From contig NC_013501.1 in NCBI RefSeq assembly GCF_000024845.1, positions 1,058,001-1,122,000 on the forward strand: a stretch of 64,000 bases of DNA, read 5' to 3'. Positions 44,006-51,781 of this stretch are shown piece after piece (positions within the stretch are counted from its first letter, which is position 1; every line of letters begins with the position of its first letter). The translations under genes and the position numbers were made by a program. Source of the stretch: Rhodothermus marinus DSM 4252. Lineage in GTDB: Bacteria; Bacteroidota; Rhodothermia; Rhodothermales; Rhodothermaceae. The notes under the pieces are model-generated. The model saw only the letters and a list, made by a program, of their open reading frames with translations, searched no databases and was not told the DNA's origin.

Positions 44006-44112
44006 GGTTTGCGCCAGAAGCGCATCTGCGACGCGGAAAAGCACGTTGGTTTCGGAAGAACGCCTGTCTGAAATTTAAAAGCAGTTTCGATCATTCGAAG
44101 ACGAGGACAACC

Positions 44113-44331
44113 ATGAAGGACGCTATCGTTTCGAAAAAGCAGTGGGCGCGCCCGGTGCTAACAGAGTTCGGTTCGCTGGAGACGATGACCGGTTCGGGCT
44201 GGGGGCATCCTCCGGGTCTTCCGGGTGGTGGCTTGAAGTACAAGGGAGGGGGACGTGGCAAAGGCCGGAATCACTGGTGGCATGACCACTACAACAACCG
44301 CTGTCCGGATGACGATCTGAGCGGCCTCTGA
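44113..44331 (+). CDS. Lasso-type RiPP precursor peptide 3, long glycine-rich core
   Basis: 72 aa, GAGGAC before the ATG. The leader again fits: Trp11, Pro14, Leu16, Gly20 and Thr26 stand at -17, -14, -12, -8 and -2 if the core begins at Ser28. The core of 45 residues is unusual: SGWGHPPGLPGGGLKYKGGG, then basic (GRGKGRNHWWHDH), one cysteine (about residue 64), and acidic at the end (PDDDLSGL). No acidic residue lies at core positions 7-9. It may be a different product class using the same leader-recognition machinery. It follows a terminator and precedes the exporter by 82 bases. Confidence 0.75.
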   Translation: MKDAIVSKKQWARPVLTEFGSLETMTGSGWGHPPGLPGGGLKYKGGGRGKGRNHWWHDHYNNRCPDDDLSGL

Positions 44332-44413
44332 GATGGCCGTGCGAAACCGCCCGGTATTCCCCGGCGTCTCACGTTTCAATGAAATTTTTTAATGTGAACG
44401 TTTACTACTGGCC

Positions 44414-46294
44414 GTGTCGTGGCGCTGGGTTCTGAAAGAAGCGCGTCTGAAGACGACCTATCTGGTACGGGCGCTGCGACTCATCTGGGAAGCGACGGGC
44501 CGCTGGACGCTGCTCTGGCTGCTGTTGCTCCTGATCGGGGGCGTGCTCCCGGCCGCCCTGGTGTATCTGACGAAGCACCTGGTGGATGCCGTCGCGGCCG
44601 CCATCGGGGCCGGACTCTCCTGGGAGACCGTGCAGCCTGTCCTGTGGCCGGCCCTGCTGATGGGCGGCGTGCTGCTGCTCTCGCAGGGGCTGAGCGGATT
44701 GACGAGCTGGATCCGCACGGCCCAGGCCGAGCATGTGCTGGATCATGTGAAAGACCTGATCCACACCAAGGCGGCCGAGGTCGATCTGGCCTTTTACGAC
44801 AACCCGGACTACTACGACCACCTGGAGCGGGCCAACAGCGAGGCGGCCAGCCGCTCGCTCTCGCTGCTGGACAACCTGGGCAGCCTGCTTCAGAACGGCG
44901 TCACGCTCGTCAGCATCGCGGCCATCCTGGTGCACTACAGCATCTGGCTCCCGCTGGCGTTGCTCATCACCACGCTCCCGGCGCTGTTCGTCGTGGTGCA
45001 CCACCACCGGCGCGAACACGCCTGGTGGACGGCCCACACCGTCGATCAACGCCGCGCCGGATACTTCGACCGCCTGCTGACCATGGCGTTCTTTGCCCCG
45101 GAAGTGCGCGTGTTCGACCTGGCCGGCCACTTCCGTCAGCGGTACCAGGAGGTGCGCCAGCGGCTGCGGGAAGGGCGTCTGGACCTGATGCGTCGCCAGG
45201 CCTGGGCCAGTCTGGGCGCCGGACTGGTGGGCTTGCTGGCCACGGCGCTCGTGATGGTCTGGATGGTGGGCCGGGCGCTGCGCGGGCTGGCCTCGCTGGG
45301 TGACCTGGCGCTGTTCTACCAGGCCTTCAATCAGGGGCAGGGCCTCATGCGCGCGTTGCTCAGCAGCGCCGGACAGATGTACGCGAACACGCTCTTTCTG
45401 GAGCACCTGTTTACCTTTCTGGAAATTCAGACCGGCCTGCCCGATCCGGAGGATCCGGTGCCCGTGCCGCGGCGGCTCCGGGAGGGCATCCGCTTCGAAA
45501 AGGTCACCTTCCGCTATCCGGACAGCGAGCGACCGGTCCTCCGACAGCTCGATCTGTTCATTCCGGCCGGAAAGACCGTCGCCATCGTGGGCGCCAACGG
45601 CGCCGGCAAAAGTACGCTCATCAAGCTGTTGTGCCGATTTTACGATCCAGACGAAGGGCGCGTCACCCTCGACGGGATCGATCTGCGGCGCTTTCGCCGG
45701 CGCGAGCTGCTCGATGCGATTACCGTGCTGTTTCAGTTTCCCGTGCCCTATCAGGACACGCTGGCCCGCAACATCGCGCTGGGCGACCTCAAGGTGCCGC
45801 CCACCCGTGAGGCAATCGAACGGGCGGCCCGCAGCGCCATGGTGGACGAAATCGCCCGCAAGCTGCCCTACGGCTACGATACGCTACTGGGCAAGTGGTT
45901 TTCAGAAGAAGGGGCCGAACTCAGCGGGGGCGAATGGCAGCGCGTGTCGCTGGCCCGGGCCTTCTACCGGCAGGCGCCCATCGTCGTGCTCGACGAGCCC
46001 ACCAGTGCGATGGATTCGTGGACCGAGGCCGAGTGGATGGACCGTTTCGACGAGCTGGTGCGCGGCCGCACCGCGCTGATCATCACGCACCGGTTCACCA
46101 CGGCCATGCGGGCCGATCTGATCTACGTGATGGACGAGGGACGCGTCATCGAACAGGGCACGCATCACCAACTCCTGGCCCTGAACGGCCACTACGCCGC
46201 CTCCTGGCGACGGCAGATGCGGCAACATGACGAGCCCGAAGCTTCCGATCTTTCCGCGCAAGTTTTCTTGCCGGGTGCCGATAAAAACCAGTAG
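44414..46294 (+). CDS. ABC exporter of the RiPP cluster
   Basis: 626 aa, half-size ABC exporter: six-helix permease domain (about residues 1-330) and an ATPase domain with Walker A GANGAGKST (393-401), signature LSGGEWQR (503-510) and Walker B VVLDEPTSAMD. It starts with GTG. There is no N-terminal peptidase C39 domain, so it exports but does not cleave. It matches the D component of lasso clusters and probably secretes or confers immunity to the products of the three precursors. Confidence 0.88.
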   Translation: MSWRWVLKEARLKTTYLVRALRLIWEATGRWTLLWLLLLLIGGVLPAALVYLTKHLVDAVAAAIGAGLSWETVQPVLWPALLMGGVLLLSQGLSGLTSWIRTAQAEHVLDHVKDLIHTKAAEVDLAFYDNPDYYDHLERANSEAASRSLSLLDNLGSLLQNGVTLVSIAAILVHYSIWLPLALLITTLPALFVVVHHHRREHAWWTAHTVDQRRAGYFDRLLTMAFFAPEVRVFDLAGHFRQRYQEVRQRLREGRLDLMRRQAWASLGAGLVGLLATALVMVWMVGRALRGLASLGDLALFYQAFNQGQGLMRALLSSAGQMYANTLFLEHLFTFLEIQTGLPDPEDPVPVPRRLREGIRFEKVTFRYPDSERPVLRQLDLFIPAGKTVAIVGANGAGKSTLIKLLCRFYDPDEGRVTLDGIDLRRFRRRELLDAITVLFQFPVPYQDTLARNIALGDLKVPPTREAIERAARSAMVDEIARKLPYGYDTLLGKWFSEEGAELSGGEWQRVSLARAFYRQAPIVVLDEPTSAMDSWTEAEWMDRFDELVRGRTALIITHRFTTAMRADLIYVMDEGRVIEQGTHHQLLALNGHYAASWRRQMRQHDEPEASDLSAQVFLPGADKNQ

Positions 46295-46312
46295 TTTTAA
46301 AATGGAGTACTC

Positions 46313-46636
46313 ATGAGTCGAATGGACACACCGATGGCGCACGCCGTGCTGACGCTGGACACCGTTGTCGTCGCTTCTCCCGAGCAGGTCTCGTCAAAGC
46401 TGGGCGAGGAAGTGGTCATTCTGAATCTTCGCAACGGGGTCTACTACGGACTGGACCCCATCGGCACCCGCATCTGGGAGCTCATCCAGGAACCGCGCTC
46501 CGTGCGTCAGGTGTGCGAGGTGCTGCTCGAAGAGTACGACGTGACCTTCGAGCAGTGCGCCGAGGACGTGCTGGCCCTCATGCGCGATCTGCAGGCACAG
46601 GGCCTCATCGAGACACGCGACGCTCAGGGCACGTAA
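46313..46636 (+). CDS. PqqD-type RiPP recognition element (B1)
   Basis: 107 aa. SKLGEEVVILNLRNGVYYGLDPIGTRIWELI and the later VCEVLLEEYDVTFEQCAEDVLALMRDL are typical of PqqD/RRE proteins, which bind the leader peptide and present it to the modifying enzymes. In lasso clusters this is B1 and is normally next to or fused with B2, the transglutaminase-like leader protease. Here no B2 follows: the next gene is on the other strand and its 3' end overlaps this one by 13 bases. Confidence 0.88.
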   Translation: MSRMDTPMAHAVLTLDTVVVASPEQVSSKLGEEVVILNLRNGVYYGLDPIGTRIWELIQEPRSVRQVCEVLLEEYDVTFEQCAEDVLALMRDLQAQGLIETRDAQGT

Positions 46637-47400
46637 ACGACCACCTGCTGAAAGCGCCGGGCGCCTGCTTCCAGTCGAACAACGTACAGCCCCGCCGGCA
46701 GGTCGTGCGGGTGCCACGCATAACGATAGACGCCCGGGGTCAGCGCTCCTTCGAACAGGCGCGCCACTTCCTGGCCCATCAGATTGTAGACCATGAGGCG
46801 GACCCGTGTAGCTTCCGACAGATCCACCTGCAGCGTGGTGTGCGTGCGAAATGGACTGGGGTAGGCCGGATGCAGGCGCGTGGCGTCCGGAAGCCGCTCG
46901 TCCATCGGCTCCACCGGCGTGGGTTGCTCCGGCACGATGGCCAAGCGGGCCACCTTGTAGAGGGCATTGGGCTGGTAGATACCACGATTCAGAAACACAC
47001 CGCCCGAAGCGTACTGCACCTCGAGCCGACCGTTATCCGGGCCAAAATGCTGATCCCGTGTCCGATCCCACAGATGTATGAGGATCGTATCGCCCGGTGC
47101 AAAACCCTCCTTGGTGTCGGGGGTGATCAGCGGATCGTCGCCCCAGAGCGTCAGCACCAGCGGTTGCTCGCCATCCCATATGGCTACGCCTGCACAGATG
47201 CCCTCCGGTGTGTAGGCTGCCAGTTCGCTACCCGGTGAAATGGGCGCGCCGTCCAGCAACGGCGGCGTTTCCAGCGGGATGGTCAGCGTCGCATTGTTGT
47301 CGGTATCCCTGATGCAGTCGGTGAAAAACTGCTGGCCTTTCAGCGGTGATGCGATCAGCAACGAGAGCGCCAGGGCCCAACCTGCCCACTTCTGGCACAT
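46624..47400 (-). CDS. Secreted protein with type IX C-terminal sorting domain
   Basis: 258 aa from the ATG at 47400 (MCQKWAGWALALSLLIASPLKGQ signal). The middle part contains a module with PGSELAAYTPEGICAGVAIWDGEQP and APGDTILIHLWDR, seen in Bacteroidota secreted proteins. The last ~75 residues (HPAYPSPFRTHTTLQVDLSEAT, VYNLMGQEVARLFEG, YVVRLEAG) are a type A type IX sorting domain, so it should be a substrate of PorU/PorV. The function of the module is unknown. It is convergent with the PqqD gene. Confidence 0.82.
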   Translation of the reverse strand: MCQKWAGWALALSLLIASPLKGQQFFTDCIRDTDNNATLTIPLETPPLLDGAPISPGSELAAYTPEGICAGVAIWDGEQPLVLTLWGDDPLITPDTKEGFAPGDTILIHLWDRTRDQHFGPDNGRLEVQYASGGVFLNRGIYQPNALYKVARLAIVPEQPTPVEPMDERLPDATRLHPAYPSPFRTHTTLQVDLSEATRVRLMVYNLMGQEVARLFEGALTPGVYRYAWHPHDLPAGLYVVRLEAGARRFQQVVVYVP

Positions 47401-47623
47401 GGTACTACTGCTCGGGTTTGTCCGGGGTGAACGCCCGAAAACCAACCAATTCGAATGCCGGGCAACAAAACAGAGACAGATGGCCTCCCTGCGCAGGGCT
47501 CCCTGCAGATGGCCGGGTGAATGCGAAACCGGCGAAGTAAAAAAGAAGCGGGTGTGGTGTAACCAGACTGTGTTTTTTGCCGTAGCCTATCGCACGACGA
47601 AGTACGGTTTATCCTGCAATACA

Positions 47624-48517
47624 ATGCGTCGAGCTGTCTGGCTGCTACTGGGAGGATGGCTGTTGCTGGCCGGTACCGTCCGGGCCGAAGGGCTGGTGGA
47701 AATCACCGACGTGGTGAAGCGCGCCTTCAAGGCGACCCCGGGAGGGCATCTGGAGCTGGAGATGGACCGGGGGAACGTGGAAATTTCCACGACGGCGGAA
47801 TCAGCCGTTTACGTCGAGGTCATTCGCACGCTGCAGACCGAGCGCCGCGAGGAGGCCGAACGCTTGCTGGAAGGCCACCAGCTTACGTTCGAGCAGGAAG
47901 GCGAATCGATCTACATCAAATCGCAGCTCTCCGAGGATGGAAGCTGGCGCTTCTGGAAACGCAAAGACATCCGCATCCGTGTGGAAATCCGTATCCAGGT
48001 GCCCCGGCGCTTCAATGTGACCTTTACAACCGGCGCGGGCAATGTGGACCTTCGCGATCTGGAAGGCACCGTTGAAGGGGAAACCGGCGCGGGGAACGTG
48101 ACGCTGCGCAACCTTCGGGGAACCGTGCAGATCAGCACCGGGGCCGGCAATGTGGAGGTGACGGAGCTGGAAGGACACCTGGAGGCGGAGACGGGCGCTG
48201 GCAACATCACGGTGAAAGGACTGCGGGGAAGCGCCGACGCGGAGACGGGCGCTGGCAACATCACGGCCGAATTTGTCGCTCCGCCCGAAAAAGACAGCCG
48301 CTTTGAATCCGGCGCGGGCAACGTGACCGTCTTCGTGCCGGCCCGGGCCGGTTTCGTGCTGGACGCTTCCACGGGGATCGGCTCGATCAGCTCCGACTTC
48401 GAAGTGCGCATCGACCGCGACTGGATCAGCGCCGAAGCCCGGGGGACGGTCAACGGCGGGGGGCCGACCCTGCGTCTGGAAGCTGGCCTGGGTAATGTTT
48501 CGCTGCGTCGGCTATGA
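47624..48517 (+). CDS. Exported DUF4097 beta-helix-like protein
   Basis: 297 aa from the ATG at 47624, giving the signal peptide MRRAVWLLLGGWLLLAGTVRA. A DUF4097-type repeat domain follows, in which the motif TGAGN(V/I) recurs about every 18-20 residues (five to six times, for example TTGAGNVDLRDL, STGAGNVEVTEL, ESGAGNVTVFV). This predicts a right-handed beta-solenoid. The family is often called a putative adhesin; no activity is known. Longer in-frame starts back to 47240 have no signal peptide and overlap the divergent gene. Confidence 0.8.
   Translation: MRRAVWLLLGGWLLLAGTVRAEGLVEITDVVKRAFKATPGGHLELEMDRGNVEISTTAESAVYVEVIRTLQTERREEAERLLEGHQLTFEQEGESIYIKSQLSEDGSWRFWKRKDIRIRVEIRIQVPRRFNVTFTTGAGNVDLRDLEGTVEGETGAGNVTLRNLRGTVQISTGAGNVEVTELEGHLEAETGAGNITVKGLRGSADAETGAGNITAEFVAPPEKDSRFESGAGNVTVFVPARAGFVLDASTGIGSISSDFEVRIDRDWISAEARGTVNGGGPTLRLEAGLGNVSLRRL
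48185..48266 (+). repeat. 54-base tandem repeat inside the DUF4097 gene
   Basis: The same 28 bases (beginning GCGGAGACGGGCGCTGG) occur at 48185-48212 and 48239-48266, a period of 54 bases or 18 codons. The identity at DNA level points to recent duplication or conversion of one solenoid turn. Confidence 0.8.
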
Positions 48518-48903
48518 GCGACAGGCCGGACCCGGGGCCGCTGTGCGATTCCCCGGCCTATGGGGCCTGTGCGTGACATTCCATAACCACGCCTGGCTGA
48601 AACACGAGCGCCCACGATGATGCGCCCCGGCAACCCCATTCCCACTCCGTAGAGGGGGACCGCCGTGGGCGCCCTGTGGTAGCTGCAGATCACGTACGGC
48701 ACAGGGGACGTGACGCCACCAGGCACCGGTAAATCAGCGACCGCATTATTGCCGCCCTGAGCAAAATTCCATCACCCTTTCGGAAGCGGAGCAGGCGGCG
48801 GATAGCCTGCTCCGCTTCCGTCATGCGCCGGCGGGCGATAGCTCAGGGAGTGCGAGGCACGCCCGCACAGGGGGTGCGAATACGTCAGGTGCTTTTATCT
48901 CCT
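48518..48903. other. Intergenic region with a strong hairpin
   Basis: About 390 bases without a credible gene between the DUF4097 gene and the small minus-strand peptide. The only clear structure is a long hairpin at 48781-48820. The rest is GC-rich with short dyads and no motif I recognise as a riboswitch or small RNA. Confidence 0.55.
48781..48820. terminator. Perfect 16-base-pair hairpin
   Basis: The arms at 48781-48796 and 48805-48820 are perfectly complementary with an eight-base loop. It lies 84 bases beyond the stop of the minus-strand peptide. T tracts are poor on both sides, so it could be a terminator or an mRNA-stabilising structure. Confidence 0.5.
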
Positions 48904-49059
48904 TTACGAGAAATTAAATGATCCGCCCGTCTGTTCGGTCAGGCGTCCCTGGTATTTCAGACGCGGCGGCTCAAAGGGACGGCGGCGGACGGTTTCGTCG
49001 CGGTGGGCGCCCGTATGCTGCGACGTCGGGGTCGATGTATGCAGATGCAGCGCTTTCAT
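48904..49059 (-). CDS. Small peptide with lasso-type leader and six-residue core
   Basis: 51 aa, too short for routine gene calls. The ATG at 49059 is preceded by AGAGGA at a good distance. Residues 29-45 fit the lasso leader spacing: Phe29, Pro32, Leu34, Gly38 and Thr44 are at -17, -14, -12, -8 and -2 before Gly46. The remaining core would be only GSFNFS. It starts 25 bases after the stop of the large type IX-secreted protein on the same strand, so the two may be co-transcribed. No lasso ring can form from six residues. It may be a decoy, a degenerate precursor or a member of another peptide family using the same recognition protein. Confidence 0.58.
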   Translation of the reverse strand: MKALHLHTSTPTSQHTGAHRDETVRRRPFEPPRLKYQGRLTEQTGGSFNFS

Positions 49060-49083
49060 GTTGATCCTCTGATTATGTGAGAC

Positions 49084-51621
49084 TTACCGAACGAACGTCA
49101 GCAGTTGCGTATGCCGGTGGTAGGTGCCGTCGGCTTCGCGGACTTCCAGGCGCAGCAGGTAGGTGCCGCCCGAGAGGCCGTTCGGCTCCCATACGAGCCG
49201 ATGTGTGCCGGCCGGCAGTTCCCTGTCGGTGATTCGAGCCACCTCACGTCCCAGCAGATCGAACACGCGGGCCGTCACCCGGGCTGCCTGCGGTAGTTCG
49301 ACGGCAAGCGTCGCGCGGGTGTGGAAGGGATTGGGAGCGGCCCCGTGGACGGCGAACGTCATGGGCAGCGCGTCCTGGAAGCTGAAGTGCGGGTCCAGGT
49401 GTGCCTCCAGCGTGCCGTCTGGCTCGGAGGGACAGACCGTGGACACCTGCAGGAAGAACTGATTGGTGGGGTCGTTCGTGTCGATCCGCTGATAGTAGGC
49501 CCAGGCTTCGGTAGGTGGCTGGCCTCCGCCCGTGTATTCCCAGACGCCCGGCGAGGTCTCGGTAAAGACCGAATTGCCGTCACCGTCCGTCACACCTACG
49601 AGCTGCAGGTTGACGTTCGGCTGGAGCGGGCTGTTCTGTACTACCAGAATGCCGTCCGGTCCCAGAATCTGTGCTCGCCCGGTGCTGGAGTTCAGCTTCT
49701 GGAGCGTGCCCAGCGTGGCCAGCGTGCAGGTGCCTGTGGGGCCACCACAGCCCTCGATGTCGGCATGGGGTTCGGTGGCGTAGGGGCTGGTCACGACATT
49801 GCCGAACACATAGTTGCCTTCCGTAAACGTACCCGTGAAGAACACGGGGCCCGTAGGCTGGCCCCACCAGACATTCACCGCCTCCACCGTGGCATCACTG
49901 ACATTGGCCAGGCCGAAGCCATAGGTGCCGTTGTATTCGACCGTGCCGTTGTTAACGATACAGTTGTACCCGACATCGATCCAGGCGTCATCCGGCACGT
50001 CGTAGATCAGCACGCCACCCCGGGTAGCGTAACTGGTGGGCGTGTTGTCTTTGTAGAGGTAGCGGTCCGGTTCGTTGCCGTTGTTGACGATGGCACTGCT
50101 CACGATCGAAAGTCCCCGGCTCTGTCCCACATTGCCCCCGATGGCCACGCCGATGCTGTTGCTTTCAAAGTAGCTATCCTGGATCACCACGTCGTCCACC
50201 GAGGCATTTCCGTAATCGGCGCGGCCCTTGATGTGCAACCCTTCACCGATGGAACCGGTAACCGTCACGCGTTCGAAACGCAGCCGCTCGTAACCGCCAT
50301 ATTTCAGGTTGATGTCAATAGCTTCGGGATAGGCACAGTCGGCATCGGCGGCCGTTCCGCTGTTCCGGACTTCTACGTTCAGAAAGTGCGTGTGGGAGAG
50401 CTTCTCGGCATAGACGGCCTTGCAGGGGTTGTCGTAAAAATCCGTGTTAAAGATGTTCAGGTACCGTACATAGGTACTACCCGTGGCATCGCTCCCGTGG
50501 GTGGTGTACAGGCCGCTGTGTCGGTTCTGTTCGAAGAGCGAGCCGTTGATTTCGCCACCATCGAGCGAGCCCCGGATGCGAATGCCGATGAAGTTGCCGG
50601 CAAAATAGGAGGTAGAAATATTCAGCGTGGTGACGACCGCGTCGTTGTGAAGATCCAGCCCATGCCCGTAGAGACCGGCGTTGACCGATTCAATGTTGCT
50701 AAGGGTCAGGTTGGAGATCACCGAGTTCGTGTAGAGGTTGGCGTTGGTAGCTCCGGTGATGCAAAAGTCGGCCAGATACACATTGCTGGCTGTGATATTG
50801 ATGCCGATGGCATTGCCCGAGACGTCGATCACCACGGGCAGGCTGCAGCCGACGCTCTGCGTGCGGCGAGGCGCCGGGCGGCTGCGCGCGCGTTTGGCCA
50901 GCCAATCTTCCAGCATACCGATCAGGGAAATGGGACGGTCGATGGTGATGGATTCGGTATAAACACCCGGAGCCAGTGTGATCTCATCGCCCGGATCGGC
51001 ATTGTCGATGGCTTCCTGAATCGTGTGGTAGCTCAACCCTTTCGTTTCGTTGACCACCGGGCGGCTGATCAGCGTCTGCATCGGGTCGTTCGGATCGCCC
51101 GGCGAAGCGGTTGCGATAAACCATCCTAAAAACTCATCGTATTCCGAGCCAGAGCCAATCAGTTGCAATGATTCAGATGAGGAACCCGTCCCATCTTCGG
51201 CGACGCCGATGTCGGTTGAAGTGGTGCCGGCGGCGCAGCCGTCGGTGGCGGTGAAGGTGCCCTCGTAGCTGATAAACTGGATCACGTTGTCCTGGTAGCA
51301 GAGCGCCAGCCCGTCCGGCGTGCCGTTCTGAATGCTCTCGATGTACTTGTAGTAGAGCGTGTAATTGCCATCGGTCACCCCTTCGGTGAAGGTGTCGAGC
51401 GTGTGGGTGCCGTAGGCCTCACCGTTGGCGCCGTTGTAGAGGACCAGCGTAAAATCGCTCAGATTGAACGATCCGGCATTTTCGAGGACAATTTCGACGA
51501 ATTCCTTTTCATCGGTACTGGCGTTGTCGTAGTGGAACTCGTTGATCCAGGCGTTCTGGGCTTGCGAGGCCGGAAGCAGGAGCAGGATCGATCCGGCCGT
51601 AAGGAGTAGCCGTCGCATCAT
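49084..51621 (-). CDS. Large type IX-secreted protein: lamin-tail domain plus parallel beta-helix
   Basis: 845 aa from the ATG at 51621, with AAGG upstream and signal peptide MMRRLLLTAGSILLLLPASQAQ. The N-terminal lamin-tail domain (NAWINEFHYDNASTDEKEFVEIV, about residues 22-170) is followed by a right-handed beta-helix (DEITLAPGVYTESITIDRPISLIG and many turns rich in Asn and Ile, about 200-640). A type IX sorting domain ends the protein (NPFHTRATLAVELP, VFDLLGREVARI, YLLRLEV). It is probably a cell-surface or released polysaccharide-acting or adhesive protein. The activity cannot be read. A 51-aa peptide gene follows closely. Confidence 0.82.
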   Translation of the reverse strand: MMRRLLLTAGSILLLLPASQAQNAWINEFHYDNASTDEKEFVEIVLENAGSFNLSDFTLVLYNGANGEAYGTHTLDTFTEGVTDGNYTLYYKYIESIQNGTPDGLALCYQDNVIQFISYEGTFTATDGCAAGTTSTDIGVAEDGTGSSSESLQLIGSGSEYDEFLGWFIATASPGDPNDPMQTLISRPVVNETKGLSYHTIQEAIDNADPGDEITLAPGVYTESITIDRPISLIGMLEDWLAKRARSRPAPRRTQSVGCSLPVVIDVSGNAIGINITASNVYLADFCITGATNANLYTNSVISNLTLSNIESVNAGLYGHGLDLHNDAVVTTLNISTSYFAGNFIGIRIRGSLDGGEINGSLFEQNRHSGLYTTHGSDATGSTYVRYLNIFNTDFYDNPCKAVYAEKLSHTHFLNVEVRNSGTAADADCAYPEAIDINLKYGGYERLRFERVTVTGSIGEGLHIKGRADYGNASVDDVVIQDSYFESNSIGVAIGGNVGQSRGLSIVSSAIVNNGNEPDRYLYKDNTPTSYATRGGVLIYDVPDDAWIDVGYNCIVNNGTVEYNGTYGFGLANVSDATVEAVNVWWGQPTGPVFFTGTFTEGNYVFGNVVTSPYATEPHADIEGCGGPTGTCTLATLGTLQKLNSSTGRAQILGPDGILVVQNSPLQPNVNLQLVGVTDGDGNSVFTETSPGVWEYTGGGQPPTEAWAYYQRIDTNDPTNQFFLQVSTVCPSEPDGTLEAHLDPHFSFQDALPMTFAVHGAAPNPFHTRATLAVELPQAARVTARVFDLLGREVARITDRELPAGTHRLVWEPNGLSGGTYLLRLEVREADGTYHRHTQLLTFVR

Positions 51622-51781
51622 AGTACCTTGGGAGTTTGGGTGAGTCTGTCCCGGATCGCGGCCGTCGTTGGAAAAGTCGGGTGCTAACGGCCACGGATGC
51701 CTGTCGCTCAAAAACTTGAAGGCATGCGGGATATGCGGGAAGGCGAAATGGCAAAAAAGAAATGCGCCAATGGCGCAGGAG

